From: Brachypterus glaber
Lineage: Eukaryota; Arthropoda; Insecta; Coleoptera; Kateretidae
Length of the DNA: 64,000 nt
Direction: 5' to 3'
NCBI GenBank assembly: GCA_958510825.1
Contig: OY294044.1
Span: forward strand, 87,644,550 to 87,708,549
Position numbers and translations under genes: made by a program. Below, piece after piece: positions 47,127 through 59,198 of the stretch. The notes under the pieces were generated by a model. That model searched no databases, was not told the DNA's origin, and saw only the letters and a program-made list of their open reading frames with translations. Numbering within the stretch: the stretch's first letter is position 1; each line of letters begins with the position of its first letter.

Positions 47127-47735
47127 ATATTTTGTTACGATTTAGGTGATTTTCTTTTTACTGCAAATAATAAAAAAGTTATGTCCACAACGAAAAGTTT
47201 AAAAAAAAATTAACATTTTTCATATTACACAAAAGAACATATTTTACTCCCTTACAACAACACGATTTTTTATCAAAATCAATAACATCCGCGAACTTCA
47301 GGAAAAAAATCCTAATAAAAAAATCCTAATTTAAAGTTTTTATCTCAAATTCCCAAGTTCTCGTGGTCACAGACCTATCCATTGCTGTTAACATTAAAAT
47401 GTGAATGAAGAGATACATATTTTAAAATTCACCTTGACAGGAAAATATTTCAAAAAACGTGGGCAAATCTGCATAATTTGTTGATAACGAAGGTTCAACG
47501 ACTCAACATGTGTAAGTGGTATTTATTTTTTTAAAGCTCACTAATAAATACAAATACAAATATTTGATCTTCGAGTCTAATCATAAGTACATAGGAGAGA
47601 AGAGATTAAATATCAAAATTAAATAAATTACATAGAATTATTCCGACTCTTTTTATTACATGAAGGAAGAGTATTTTATGTTTGCTTTTCTTTAAATACG
47701 AGGGTTTTAATAAAATTTAGAATAGATCTTCACGG
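47127..47735. other. Intronic sequence without recognised gene
   Basis: AT-rich with no clear repeat. Confidence 0.4.
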
Positions 47736-47737
47736 AT

Positions 47738-48611
47738 CTAGGAGACTTTGCCGAAAAATTTACCGCGAAACTTATACCGCGAAAACGTTTACCGCGAAAA
47801 CATTTACCGCGCAATGATTTCACCGCGAAAAAGTAATTACCGCAAAAAATTATTACCGTGAAAACATTTACCGCGGAAACTATTATCGCGACAATAAAAA
47901 TCGCGCATACTTTTATGACATAATAATATAATCGCGCATACTTTCGCCGCGCAATATGATAATCGCGCCTAAATTTTAATTAAAAAAAATAACCTTAAAA
48001 TATATATTATAATTTTTTGAATGAACGCTTATTTTATAATCATAGTTTTGTTTTTATTTTTTATCAAAAACAAAACCAAGCAAACTAAACCAAACAATTT
48101 AATCATATTTATGTTTTTTAAAATACTAAAATTATAACACCAATATAAAGAAATTAGTTATGTATTATATTATATTATATTTATTAGTAATATAATTATA
48201 ATTTTACTTACATATATGTTTAAAAACCAAACCAAACAATTTAGTTCTATTAAAATTTTGTTAATTCTGCAATTATTAAACTTAATTAAACAAATTGGTA
48301 ATATAATATATTAAACTTGGCGTAGCTGACGAAAAAGTATTATAAAAAAAACGTATTTTTATAATTTAAAATTAGACTCGGAATTTGCTTTGAGCGTTAA
48401 ATATTTTCACGGCTATTACTTTCGCCATATATTTTTTGCGGTAATACTTTTCGCTATTTTTATTTCGCCTTAATATTTTTTCGCTTTAAATTTTTATCGC
48501 TGTTAATCCTTTGCGCGGAAAAAAACATTTCGCGGTAATTTTTTCGACGAAATATTTTCGCGATAATTGTTTTCGCTGTAAATTTTTCGAAGAAGGCTCC
48601 CGTTCCCGATC
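47738..48611. repeat. Fold-back element with inverted TTACCGCGAAAA minisatellites
   Basis: The left arm (47755-47975) is a degenerate array of TTACCGCGAAAACR units of 12-18 bp. The right arm (48405-48590) is the same array inverted (TTTTCGCGGTAAT and variants). The outer ends CTAGGAGACTTTGCCGAAAA and the inverse of GGGAGCCTTCTTCGAAAAAT pair imperfectly. The 400-bp middle is very AT-rich and contains paired AAACCAAACAATTT words (48090 and 48229). Confidence 0.8.
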
Positions 48612-48614
48612 TTC

Positions 48615-49420
48615 ACTTTGCATAGAAGGCTTTCTTTCTCGGTTTCTTCTATACAAAATATATTTATATATTAAATAGAATCCAAACACAATAAAAATTT
48701 ATATCTAATATTTTTTTCAATTTCCTCAATTTTTGACTCTTTTTGTTTTTTGATATATGTTTACTCTACAAATGCTAGTGAAGCTTTTATAGTCGTTTGG
48801 ACTTTTATTTGACAGTTCCAAAAAAAGATTTGCTTGTAAAAATACAAGCGCCTAAATGCAGCTCTCTGTGCAGGAGTTTGTTTTGGTTTTTTCTTGGTTT
48901 GGCCTTTTTTTTTAATGAGGTGCCTTGGTTTACGTTAACTTTGGTTTGGCGTCTGTTTGGCGTTTTTTTTTTGTAAAAAAATGTTTTTTATTTAATATAA
49001 CATATTGAAATACGGTCAGCGCATGCGCGTGCACATGCGCAGTTTATCAAAACGCTGCATAAAGAGCTGCACATAGGCGCTCCTGTAAAAACTGAATAAA
49101 AAGTGCTAATTTTCTTTTATAAAAGGAACTATAACACTTTAATGTTGTTTAATACTAATTTTTAAAAATTTTAGCCTCACCACCAAAATTATTTAAACAG
49201 GCCAAGTTTGTACAGGAAATATGTTACCACAAAAGTCTGCTGAACAGTATGACGTTATCATAAACAATTTCTATAGAATTTTTCATACAGCAATTCTGTT
49301 GGTTTTGCTGATTTATTTCGTGGTCGTAGAAAGCATAGTACACATTTCGATTCTTACTAAATTTTGTTTCAAAAAATGTTTTTTCGGATTTTTTTTAGTG
49401 GGCAAGTCCTGGCCAGCGTT
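48615..49420. other. Intronic sequence without recognised gene
   Basis: T-rich, including a GGTTTGG/GGTTTT-rich stretch (48885-48965) and a GCGCATGCGCGTGCACATGC alternating purine-pyrimidine stretch at 49018-49042. No gene. Confidence 0.5.
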
Positions 49421-49528
49421 ACGTATTTATAGAGGGGGTAAGACCCATCTTTATGTAGCGTTACATGGGGGGAGGGGAGTTGGTCAAAACTGCAAAAATT
49501 TGCCTTACGTATTTTAAGTATGGCACTT
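49421..49528. mobile_element. Harbinger-like MITE right-end fragment
   Basis: GCGTTACATGGGGGGAGGGG, then GGTCAAAACTGCAAAAATTT and GCCTTACGTATTTTAAGTAT, is a decayed version of the right end of 12084-12613. Confidence 0.6.
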
Positions 49529-50186
49529 ATGTAATAAATTATTACTATTCATTTTGAATTAATTTGTGTTGAATAAAATAGCTAATGTTTATTTAATTTA
49601 TATAAACTTTATAAAATATTTAGGTAATGGAAAAGTTTATTAGTCTTACAGTTTTTTTTTAATAATAGAAGAAGCATAACAAAATTAAATTTTGAGCAAA
49701 TAGCAACCTGTTTATAATCTCTACATGCATATTTAAATAATTGTACCGTTTTGTTATATTTTTATTAAAAGCACGTAGGTATGGTGAACAATATTCTATG
49801 AATTATGAATACAAATGCTTATTTTTTCATGTTTTAACATGACGGTATTTAAAGAAAAACAATTATTATATATAACTTAAAAAATTATAATGAATTTAAT
49901 ATAAGCCCGGCTTAAAATGCAAAAAGGAAACTAGATCTTTGGCGCGCCGCCGTCACTAGCCTTATACTAGCAAAATTATTTTAAGTGTTCATTGTACGTC
50001 CATTTTAGGTTCATATGGATGTTTTTTGACAAAGCTTTTTTCTTCCTAATTTTTGGCGATTCTACAGAAAAAAGCAATAAAAAATCGCTCTTAACCCTTA
50101 AATGTTATCGACCGGACCGGACGCATCGTTTTTTAATCAATGCTAGAAGGTTACTACATATTTGGAGGGGATTCCCTGACTTCTTA

Positions 50187-50424
50187 GGGAACGTTCAAGT
50201 ATTACGTAACGCAAAATGTACCAAAATTCATACACTTCATAGCTCGGTTCTCGCGTTATTCAAGGCTGTAGAGATTTCGTATTTTGGCTACCCCCCCCCT
50301 AACACACCCCCTATTAGGGGGTAGCCAAAATATGAAATCTCTATAATCTATAATAACGCTAGAATCGGGTATGAAGTGTATGAATTTTGTTACAATTTGC
50401 GTTACGTAATACTTGAACGTTCCC
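50187..50424. mobile_element. Harbinger-like MITE, palindromic subtype, TTA flanks
   Basis: The ends are GGGAACGTTCAAGTATTACG and CGTAATACTTGAACGTTCCC, directly flanked by TTA on both sides (50184-50186, 50425-50427). The interior is the same inverted repeat as in 31586-31824. Confidence 0.9.
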
Positions 50425-50650
50425 TTAGAGCTTAAGGGTCTGGTTCAAACTCTCAAAATTGTTACTTATATACGTATGTGTACGGGCCATTTTTGAACCG
50501 GTGTATCAGATACTTATGTAAATTTTACGATACCAGTCCCTTAAGAAAAAACTATGATACAATTTTCCCAAAATGACATCCCTGCTAACGTCAGAGCCTT
50601 TCCTATAATATAAGAAAGGCTTTGACTGTATAATATAATATAGTGAATAT

Positions 50651-51340
50651 CTGTACCAACTCTATTTACCCAGCGATTTTCTCGTAAACTAAAAGAGATA
50701 ATCAAGTTCTGAGAAAACCATTTTAAATAAGACAACTTAAACTATCTTTTAGCATATATTTGGTACTTTCAGCTCTTGAAATGTGGGCAGGGGGGCATAG
50801 GACATTTTTTAAAATGGAAAGGGGGGTCGTGTGATACATCATTTTAAAGCTAATAAAAATCTTCATTTAACTATATATTTTTTAATTTTTTAAAACATTT
50901 TTTTGGGTTTAAAATAGGGTTAAAAATGGGTATTTTTGTCAAAATATATCTAAGAAATCAAACAATTTTTTAAAAATTACTAATTGCATGATGTAAAAAC
51001 GTAAATTATACTTTTAAACTAATTTTAATTGATATTAATAAAAATTTACAAAAAAAAATCAGATTTTTTAGCACAAAAAATTAAAAAATCAAAACCTTAA
51101 AAAAATTGTTTAAAAAATAAAAAATATACATTCCAATAGAGAATCTTATTTGGACTTTTTAAAATGATGTATCACACGACCCCCCCATGCCCCCCTGCCC
51201 ACATTTTAAGAGCTGAAAGTATCAAATATATGCTAAAAGATAGTTTAAGTTGTTTAATTTAAGATGGTTTTCGCAGAACTTGATTATCTCTTTTAGTTTT
51301 TAAGAAAATTGCTGGTGAAATAGAGTTGGGACACCCGGTA
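50651..51340. mobile_element. Long-TIR element, CATTTTAAAGC / CACACGACCCC family
   Basis: The arms of about 230 bp pair from GTACCAACTCTATTTACC / AAATAGAGTTGGGACACC inward. They run through CTAAAAGAGATAATCAAGTT, ACAACTTAAACTATCTTTTA, AAATGTGGGCAGGGGGGCAT and GGGTCGTGTGATACATCATT. The centre is A/T-rich. This is the best-preserved of four related elements in the window. Confidence 0.85.
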
Positions 51341-51347
51341 TATTATA

Positions 51348-51479
51348 CTGCACCACCACGCTAGAAAGCAGTAACTCCATTTGTCGCCTAGCGACGTTTT
51401 GACGTCAACTCTGATGTAATATTTTGAAAACGCTGATATGCGAAAAATTGAGTTACTGCTTTCTAGCGTAGTGGGGCAG
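51348..51479. mobile_element. MITE with CTGCACCACCACGCTAGAAA ends
   Basis: CACGCTAGAAAGCAGTAACT pairs with AGTTACTGCTTTCTAGCGTA. The flank is TATA on both sides (TA or TATA duplication). Length is 132 bp. Confidence 0.85.
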
Positions 51480-51489
51480 TATACAAGAT

Positions 51490-53070
51490 GGATATTCATT
51501 AATATTTGGATAAATATCCTACCAACTATTTCTAAATTCTTTGTTTTACTGTTAATATTACTGACCTTCAGTATTTGCATTAATAATAATCATTATGAAT
51601 AATTAATTAAAAAAATGAATACGATTAATATTAATAATAGTAATAATATGACTTCCTTTACTGAGAGAATCTATGAATAGTTTTCTCGATTAGCTCATAG
51701 CTACTGTTTAATTACGGTTAAAACAAAAAGGAAAATTGTTTTAAATTTATCGTTAGTAATCAATAATTATTTATTGCATAATATTACACGGCAATAAATG
51801 TTATTCTCGTTCTTATCGTGCCGACAAAAGTTATTTATCATCAAATAATACTCAATCAAATAACAACGCAGACGAAAATTTAAAAATTTAGAGAGTTTGT
51901 TTGTTTTTTAAAGTATTATAAATTTTTTAGTTTAATATGGATTACATTCTTAACAAAAGAATATATTAAAAAGTTTCTACTTACTACTTCATTATTTTTA
52001 TATTCTTCTTCATTATCTAGCAAGTACTTAAATGCAACTTGTATTCATTCCAAAATAAACATAAAGTGATAAAAATCTTAAGTCCACATATTTTTATATA
52101 CTCTAAAAAGCTCGTAATACAAGCATTCTTTTCTAAGACATATTACTATTTACAGAAACGATTTTACTATTCAGGGACTTTTTAAAAATACACTGCCCAG
52201 TAAAAGAGCTTTGGGGCAGTTCAAGAATGACGTCATCTCCATAGCGGGGAGGGGGGTTGGTCAAAAGGTGACAAAAAGTGATGAAGGGGGAGGGGGGTCT
52301 GGCCAAAAGTGACGTCACCTTTAAAAAATTGTGTACGTATTTTTAAACAATTTTAGTGAAAATACTTATAGTAGAATTTTTATAAAAAACTACGACATAC
52401 AAGACTGGAGTAAATTTTACTTAAGGCGTCGCTCTACAAAAAATTTTAATTATAGGGACCCTAAGTAATGATTTAATTGTGCTTAGTTGCCAGTTTAACC
52501 CAAGATTTAACCTCAAAATCTTATCCCTTTCTGTGATGTTTAATGTCACGTTATTCAGGGACCCTGGTACAACCATAGTTTCGTATGTATCAACCATATT
52601 TCTGTAGGTTTCAATTAAAAATTAAATCCACACGTGAAGTTTAACTAAAATAAAATAAATTTTAACCTAGTTAACATTTAACTTCACTATAAGGAGTCAC
52701 ACATTATTTTTTTTAACAAAACATGGATGAATTTCCAGATTATTTAAAAATTAATAGTTATATCGTTTATGGTTCGAGCAACCATTTTCGTTTTTTTAGT
52801 GTAATTAAATTTTACAAAATGGAATTTAAGAATTTGCCTATTTATTTACAGTTTTTAAGGAATCTACCACTGGTAGATTCTACCAGTCACAGACAGTTTT
52901 GAATGGTTTTAGTCTATAAATGGTCACCTGTACAATAAGTTTGACAACATAAATTGGTGTCTTTAATACCAAGCCAAAAAAAATCCCAAAAAATATTTGG
53001 ATTTTATCAAGGTTAAGCTTATACCTTATAATGCAGTAATGCATTATGTGCAAAAGTATTAAAGAATACA
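51490..53070. other. Intronic sequence, one MITE fragment
   Basis: AT-rich. GGGGCAGTTCAAGAATGACG (52211) through AAAGTGACGTCACC (52307) is G-rich and has GACGTCA at both ends, looking like an eroded MITE. A small hairpin ATCTACCACTGGTAGATTCT is at 52862. Otherwise nothing was recognised. Confidence 0.5.
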
Positions 53071-53084
53071 TAATAAAGCTCACT

Positions 53085-53361
53085 CAGCCGGCCCCGGTGG
53101 CGCAATGAATAGCGCGTTTGATTATGGATCCCGGGTTTGTGGGTTCGAGTCCTACATAGAGCATATAGTGGTGTAAATAGTCGGTAGATGGAACTACGAT
53201 GACTAATTGTAATGTGAGTTGCAGGTGAAACTGTAAACGAATTTCAGGGTGGATGAGAGTTCTATTGAGAACCGTGCTTCGGAGGGCACGTAAAGATGGC
53301 GGTCCCGTCAATTAGGCCATAGCAGCGAAAAACGACGTTAAACAGTATAAAACAAACAAAC
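53085..53361 (+). mobile_element. tRNA-derived SINE with target-site duplication
   Basis: The head CCCCGGTGGCGCAATGAATA contains an A-box-like segment (TGGCGCAATGAATAG, from 53098). A perfect B box GGTTCGAGTCC is at 53142-53152, which places the RNA polymerase III promoter. The 3' part has GTGCTTCGGAGGGCACGTAA and ATGGCGGTCCCGTC, then a tail of AACAAACAAACAAA. The flanks AAAGCTCACT (53075-53084) and AAAGCTCTCT (53362-53371) are a 10-bp duplication with one mismatch. A minus-strand open frame over it is spurious. Confidence 0.9.
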
Positions 53362-53371
53362 AAAGCTCTCT

Positions 53372-55275
53372 AAACACAAAAACAAGTATAAAATTTTCAC
53401 ACACAACGGGCTATTATTACATAAAGATACATAAAGATAAAAAAGTAGTTTTCTACATACTTAAAAAAAAACAGATATCTTACCTTCATGTAATTTAAAA
53501 TATAATTTAAAATTTTATCATATTTTTATCCTAAATATGCATAACTTTATTTTAAAACATAATAGAAATTATGCTTTTGTCTGTATCTCTCCCTCTGCAG
53601 AACTTCTTTCTTTATCTAATCTAAATGTACCGCTGACCATTGACGTCATCACTTTTTTTTTAAATCAATTTGACATTTCTTAAAACATAAAACTATCTGT
53701 GATTGGTGTATTCTTTAAAAATTGATACATGATTGTTTAATTCTTAAAAATAAAACTGGGCAAATTCACATTATCAAGGCTGTTTTTAATTTAATTTGTC
53801 CGTTAAATTGTTATTGTTTACCAGAATAAATGGAACATCTGAGAAGTGGATCAGCATGACTTAAAATTGTAAAAAAGTAATTAATCTGCACGAAATGTCG
53901 AACATGTGCGCTGTACCAGAACGAAAAGTAGAACGCGTTTTTTTCTTTCAATGTTAATACACGCGCTTAATTGTATGTACAATATTGGAACAGTTTTTTT
54001 CTTGACCTTTTGCCGTTAGAAGGTTTTAAACAAACGGTAAAAAGACACAATGTAAAATTTTATTGATTTTTTTACGTTTTTTAATGCAATCTGAGGTTTT
54101 TTCATATACAGGGTGATGTTTTAAAATTGGGGCATAAACCTTTAGGTATGTTCGCCTGGGTTCTTGACTTTCGGGAAGTAGAACTAACCTGAGATTGTGA
54201 CCTTATATTGGGTCTTATATATTATTTATTTCCACACTACACGTCACAATTCTGAGCTCTGTTGTCACTTATTCTGGATTCCGAAAGTGAATAATTTAGT
54301 TTTAAGCATGGTTTTAACCACGATTTTAACTCGGGGATTAAATAGGAGCCACTAGGTGTGTCTTAAAGAAAAGAGGGTGAGATTGGAAGAATATGTAGAA
54401 TAAATATTTCAAAAAAGGTTCAAGTTATTAAAGTTTAAATTTACAATTGGTAAAAAAAATGTCATACTTATACTTAACTAAACATTTTGATGTCTGCATT
54501 AAGCTTTTACTTTTAAAATTTCTTTGAACAGCATTAAAATGATTTTTTTTTTAAATTAATTTAACCAATTAGTCCAGTCAAATAAGAAATGTAAATTGCA
54601 ATAAATGTACACGGACTGATATTTTAAAGGGCAGTAGTGGATGGTAACAGAACACTCTTGTTAGTTTTTCACCTGGTGATTTGCGCAAGGGTTGTCCGCT
54701 ATCTTGAATTTTAGTGGTGAGTTGCTTAATATGCTTACCTTACGATAAAAATGCATATAACCAATTTTGTTAAGGAGGAAATTTCCAACGATTTTTGTTT
54801 GGATCATTTTTTTAATATATTAATAACAATCGAGTTAATTTAAAAATAGCCATGTTGGAGGTGAAATTGTTTTTTTTTTCCATTTTTCAGCCAAATTATT
54901 CATCGGACGATAAAAGCGGTTATGAGCAAACTTGTAGCTCTTAAAATTCTCTATAAGGTTCATAAATTATAAATTTTCATATGTACTTTGGTATGGCAAC
55001 TCGACTTTTTGACTATGATAAGATTGTGTTCAGTGATTTAGAGTAAAGTATTGCGCATTGGACTTCTGCGCATAAAAATTTTTGGTTTTAGCCTGATGTC
55101 AGCCATTTACTTTTTTGCTTAAACTTACTCACACTTATTATGCTGTTTATTTTTAAATCGTGAAACTGTTAAAATTAGTAATGTCTAGGGACTTTTTGTT
55201 ATAGTTGGTAATAAATCCAATCCCAATCTGGCAATTTTAATTTCGCGCAACAAATAGGCCACAAAATGGATGCCA
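53372..55275. other. Intronic sequence without recognised gene
   Basis: AT-rich. TATACAGGGTGATGTTTTAA at 54106 resembles a mariner-type end, but no partner end was located. Confidence 0.45.
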
Positions 55276-55278
55276 ACT

Positions 55279-55510
55279 ATACTCGTGACAATCTGAGAAT
55301 GCGACGTCAAAGCGCGTAAATTAAAAAGCACTCTGTAGTGTAATTGAAACTTATTTATTAAGACTTAATACATAATTATTATATAGAAAATGTATACAAA
55401 CAAAAACAATTCATTAAATCTTAAGAAATAAGTTTCAGTTACCCTACAAAGTGGTAGTTAGTTTACGCGCTGTGACGTCAGAGTCGCATTCTCAGATTGA
55501 CACGAGTATA
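55279..55510. mobile_element. MITE with ACTCGTGNCAATCTGAGAATGCGACGTCA ends
   Basis: The left CAATCTGAGAATGCGACGTC AAAGCGCGTAAA pairs with the right TTTACGCGCTGTGACGTCAG ... GCATTCTCAGATTG. Arms then continue through AATTGAAACTTATTT / AAATAAGTTTCAGTT-like sequence around a central AT-rich loop. Confidence 0.85.
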
Positions 55511-56098
55511 TACTAGTCGCTCGCGCATAATTGAAGCATTATCCTTTTCTCTAAATAATTGGTTGTGTTGTGCAAATCTGATCGAAACGTCAATGTTTCT
55601 TGAAGGAATAAATGTACTATAGCATTTAAATTTCTAACTAATGCAGGTGTCAGATTCTTAGGAATGAAAAGCGTTGCTCAATATTTTGAAACGTGGTATT
55701 TGAATACTGTGCTTTATTTATGGAGACAGTTATGTAAATACACCGTCTATTTTTATGAAGAAATTTTAATACTTTAATCTACAGTTAAACTTTATTTAAA
55801 CCTAAATGAATAGCTTATTATTTTGGGATAACTAAAGGCTTTTATGAAGTAGGAACACAATAATTGGGATTGTTATCCCTTATATAATTTTGCTAAATGC
55901 CAATTAACTTTTTATCTTTAGAAACTTTATCTAATAATACTATAGTGGGTATGTATACTAGGTATACCTATCCCTAAAATTTGCTGCCCGAGTAAATTGC
56001 CCAGTATTGCCAAATGGGAAATCTGGCCGGGAAATCTGGCCCTGAAATGTATTCATACATTAAAACAAGGGGTTTATTTATTGAAAAAATGTGTACAA

Positions 56099-56768
56099 GA
56101 TTGTGAGAATCAAGAGTTGTGAAAGACTTTCAAAGATTGTGTAAGATTGTTGGGATTGTAAAAGATTGTCAGAGATTGTGAAAGATTGTTGGGATTGTGA
56201 AAGATTATCAAAGAATGTAAAATGTTGTAAAATATTGTTGGTATTGTGAAAGATTGTCAATTGTTGTTGGGATTGTAAAAGATTGTCAAGGATTATTAAA
56301 ATGTATTATTTCCTAATATATTTTTTAAAATTTTTAGTATAGAAACAAAATACCAAGTCAAAAGACTATTCATTTATTTATAAATATATTTTAGTAACTT
56401 ATTAAATTGTAATGAAATAATCTAAATTTATTAAATTGGATTTAATATCAACAAAACACTAAATCGCGTAAAATATTCAACAAAAGAAAAATATTAAAAA
56501 ACAACAATCTTCGACAATCCTTAACAATCCATAACAGTCTTCCACGGTCTTAGACAATCCTTGACAATCTCTTACAATCCCAACAATCATTGACAATCTT
56601 TCACAATACCAACAACCTTCCACAATCCTTGAAAATCTTTTACAATCCCAACAATCTTCCAAAATCTCTGACAATCTTTGACAATCCCAACAATCTTCCA
56701 CAATTTTTGACATACTCTCACAATCATAAAGCAATCTTGCACAATCTTTGACAGTCTTCCACAATTCC
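56099..56768. repeat. Inverted minisatellite arrays, GATTGTTGGGATTGTAAAA
   Basis: The left array (56099-56296) has units such as AAGATTGTTGGGATTGTAAA and GATTGTCAGAGATTGTGAAA, period about 30-40 bp. The right array (56503-56768) is the inverse (CAATCTTTGACAATCCCAAC). They are separated by about 200 bp of unrelated AT-rich DNA. A 97-codon minus-strand frame (repeating WDCKRF-like words) is a by-product. Confidence 0.9.
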
Positions 56769-57224
56769 AATTACTATTATAGTTTTATACTAAGGCACAT
56801 AAAATATTTAAAAAGATTGTAGGAAAATTTTCTCAGTATTATTTATTTAAAGATGCAAAAATGCAAAAATTTAAGTTAGTTGAAGATTTTTTTTGCGAAT
56901 AATGCTTTTTTTTCTTCTCGGTGTAGTTATGCTGTATGTAATATTTCATACTTTTTTCAATTAAATTTATTGCAAATAGGGGCTTACGGTTATAAAATAT
57001 GTTTTGATTTTAATTGACACTTGGTTTGCCTCATAGCATCCGATTGGTATCCCGGTATCATTCCTATAAGTATAAATTATAACTACATATAATCATTTAT
57101 CTTATAATTATGTTTTATATCCGTACATATTTGACATTGAGAAATACATGTATACAGGGTTATTCTTTTAAATGGTACACCCCCCGTAACTTTTGAACGG
57201 GATGAGACTCGAGATGATTATATA

Positions 57225-57832
57225 CAGGGTTATTCAGAAATAAGTTTGTGAGATTTAAGAAGTGATTCTACTTAAATAATATGAAAAAAGTTCCTATAAC
57301 GGTTGGTCTGGAAATAAGCCCTAAGGGAGCTGCGGCCCTTCGAAGATGGACATATTGAATGGGGAACCAAAAAAGCACCAATAAAATTTTAATGCTGCAG
57401 GACGATTCATTTAAAACTAAGCAAAAAAGTATTCTTCACCAAAACACCTAAATTTAATTTTTAGTGGCACAAAATGTTACTTCCTTACACTATATGATAT
57501 TTTTTATATATTTTTACTAAAGGAATCTATATTTTTTACCAAAAATTAAAAAAAATATACAAAAAAAAGTTTGGGACAAAAAAGTATTAAGCCTCACATA
57601 TTTTGTCCGTCTAGGCAGCCTCTGGATAAATTCAAAAAAATAAATTAATATAAACTTATTGCCCTTATTAATACTAGTATACGTGCAAAAGCTCGTCGCA
57701 CTAGCTTAAAGGGTACACAAGTTATTAATTATAAACTTTATTTTTATTTCAACCTTTATAGGAACTTTTTTTCATATTTTTTAACGTAGAATCACCTCTT
57801 AAATGTCTCGAACTTATTTCTGAATAACCCTG
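57225..57832. mobile_element. Mariner-like MITE (CAGGGTTATTCAGAAATAAG), nested
   Basis: The ends are CAGGGTTATTCAGAAATAAG and CTTATTTCTGAATAACCCTG, flanked by TA on both sides; 608 bp. Pairing continues inward (AAAAAAGTTCCTATAA / TTATAGGAACTTTTTT). It sits 71 bp inside another element whose left end is CAGGGTTATTCTTTTAAATG at 57154, so it probably interrupted that element. Confidence 0.9.
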
Positions 57833-57879
57833 TATACTTCAAATTGGGAATGTTTATATCACACAACAATACTATTCTT

Positions 57880-58420
57880 TTCAATATTACTAAATTTTAC
57901 TTGGTAAGGCAGCGCCAGGAGGCAGTAAGGTGTTTTAAATGGCACTCTAGGTCTTGTACTACATCATTTTAAAGAGCTGTAATTCCCTAGTTAACTATTA
58001 ATATTTTTTTTAACTTTTTTTTTCTTCAAATTGGATGAAATTCTCAATATTTTTTTAAAAATTAATTTTGAAAATTTTGCACAAAAAAATTCAAATAATG
58101 AATACAATGTGTATTTTCATTTTAAGACTGATTATCATTTTATGTAAAATTTTCAATTTGAATTTGAATTTGAATTAATTAATGAATTTGAATAATTTGG
58201 AAGAAAAAAAATGACAGAAAACAACTAGTTGTATACAATGTACATCTAAACGAAGAATTTTAATATCTTTAAAATAATATATCACATAGCCTACGTTACT
58301 ATTTAAAATTTTGTTTCCCACTACTCCCCTGGCGCCGCCCTATCGAATAAAATATTGAAATTTTTGCAAATTATGGTTTTTGTGTGTTATATACATTCCA
58401 AATTTAAAGTTTATATCACT
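57880..58420. mobile_element. CATTTTAAAGC family element, diverged
   Basis: CATCATTTTAAAGAGCTGTA on the left and TTAAAATAATATATCACATA with GCCTACGT on the right correspond to the inner arms of 50651-51340, and GGCAGCGCCAGGAGGCAG pairs with CTCCCCTGGCGCCGCCC. The termini are lost. Confidence 0.6.
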
Positions 58421-58429
58421 GACCAATGA

Positions 58430-58800
58430 AATTTCAGCCTCTCCCCCACCTAGCTTGAAATTCAAAAAAGTTGTAAATTTCGTGAAATAATAATATAAAA
58501 GTTGTAATTTTAGCACTAGTGAAAACGTTTTTTTTTCTTTAGTCATCAGGTTTTTTGTCAAGGGAGTAGTTAAAAGTTGTAGTTTTCGCAGTAGTGGATC
58601 TTGAAATTCGAGAAAGTTATAAATTTTATGGATTAAAAATATAAGAGTTGTAACTTTAGCAGTAGTGGGAATGTTTTTTTTTTCTTAGTAATCAAATTTT
58701 TTGTCGAGGGGATAAAAGTTGTAATTTTAATCCAAAAAAATTTGAGTTTTATTTTTGACCTTCTACCCCACTAAATCTACTTCGCTACGGCCCTTCATAT
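58430..58800. repeat. Degenerate AAAGTTGTAATTTTAGCAGT repeat ending CGCTACGGCCC
   Basis: Three units of about 110-120 bp contain AAGTTGTA(A/G)TTTT, GCA(C/G)TAGTG and TTTAGT(A/C)ATCA. This is the inverted counterpart of 36331-36580. Confidence 0.7.
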
Positions 58801-59198
58801 GGGTCCGGATTATCTCTCCTTCACGTCCCTGTTTTTTTGGCAATCACCCCCCAACCAACCCCTAGATCCACCCTTCTTCTGAATCCCCCACAGTTAAGAG
58901 TAATGTTTTCTTACGTTAAGATTTTCGTCCTGTTGTATGAATAAAATCTATGTAATTTTTTTTAAAATTTTCATAATTTTTATATTGTTCTTTGTTTATG
59001 AGATATTCAGCCTTTAAAAAAGCCACCCGGTATAAAAACATCGTATTTTACATCCATAATTTTAACGTGGTAATGTTAATGGACGAATGATGAGTTTCGC
59101 AAAACCTTTTAAAATTCCTGAAATTTATGTGCCTCGGAGAAATGTGTGAAAAATTTTCAATTATTTAAAATAGATTAAATATGTATACACTTTTAAAT

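Noticed and set aside
53090..53160. Functional tRNA gene
   Set aside because: Although both promoter boxes are present, the acceptor stem and anticodon arm do not fold properly and a SINE body with tail and TSD follows.
53084..53311. 75-codon minus-strand frame
   Set aside because: It is antisense to the SINE; its VGLEPTN-like words come from the tRNA-related B box region.
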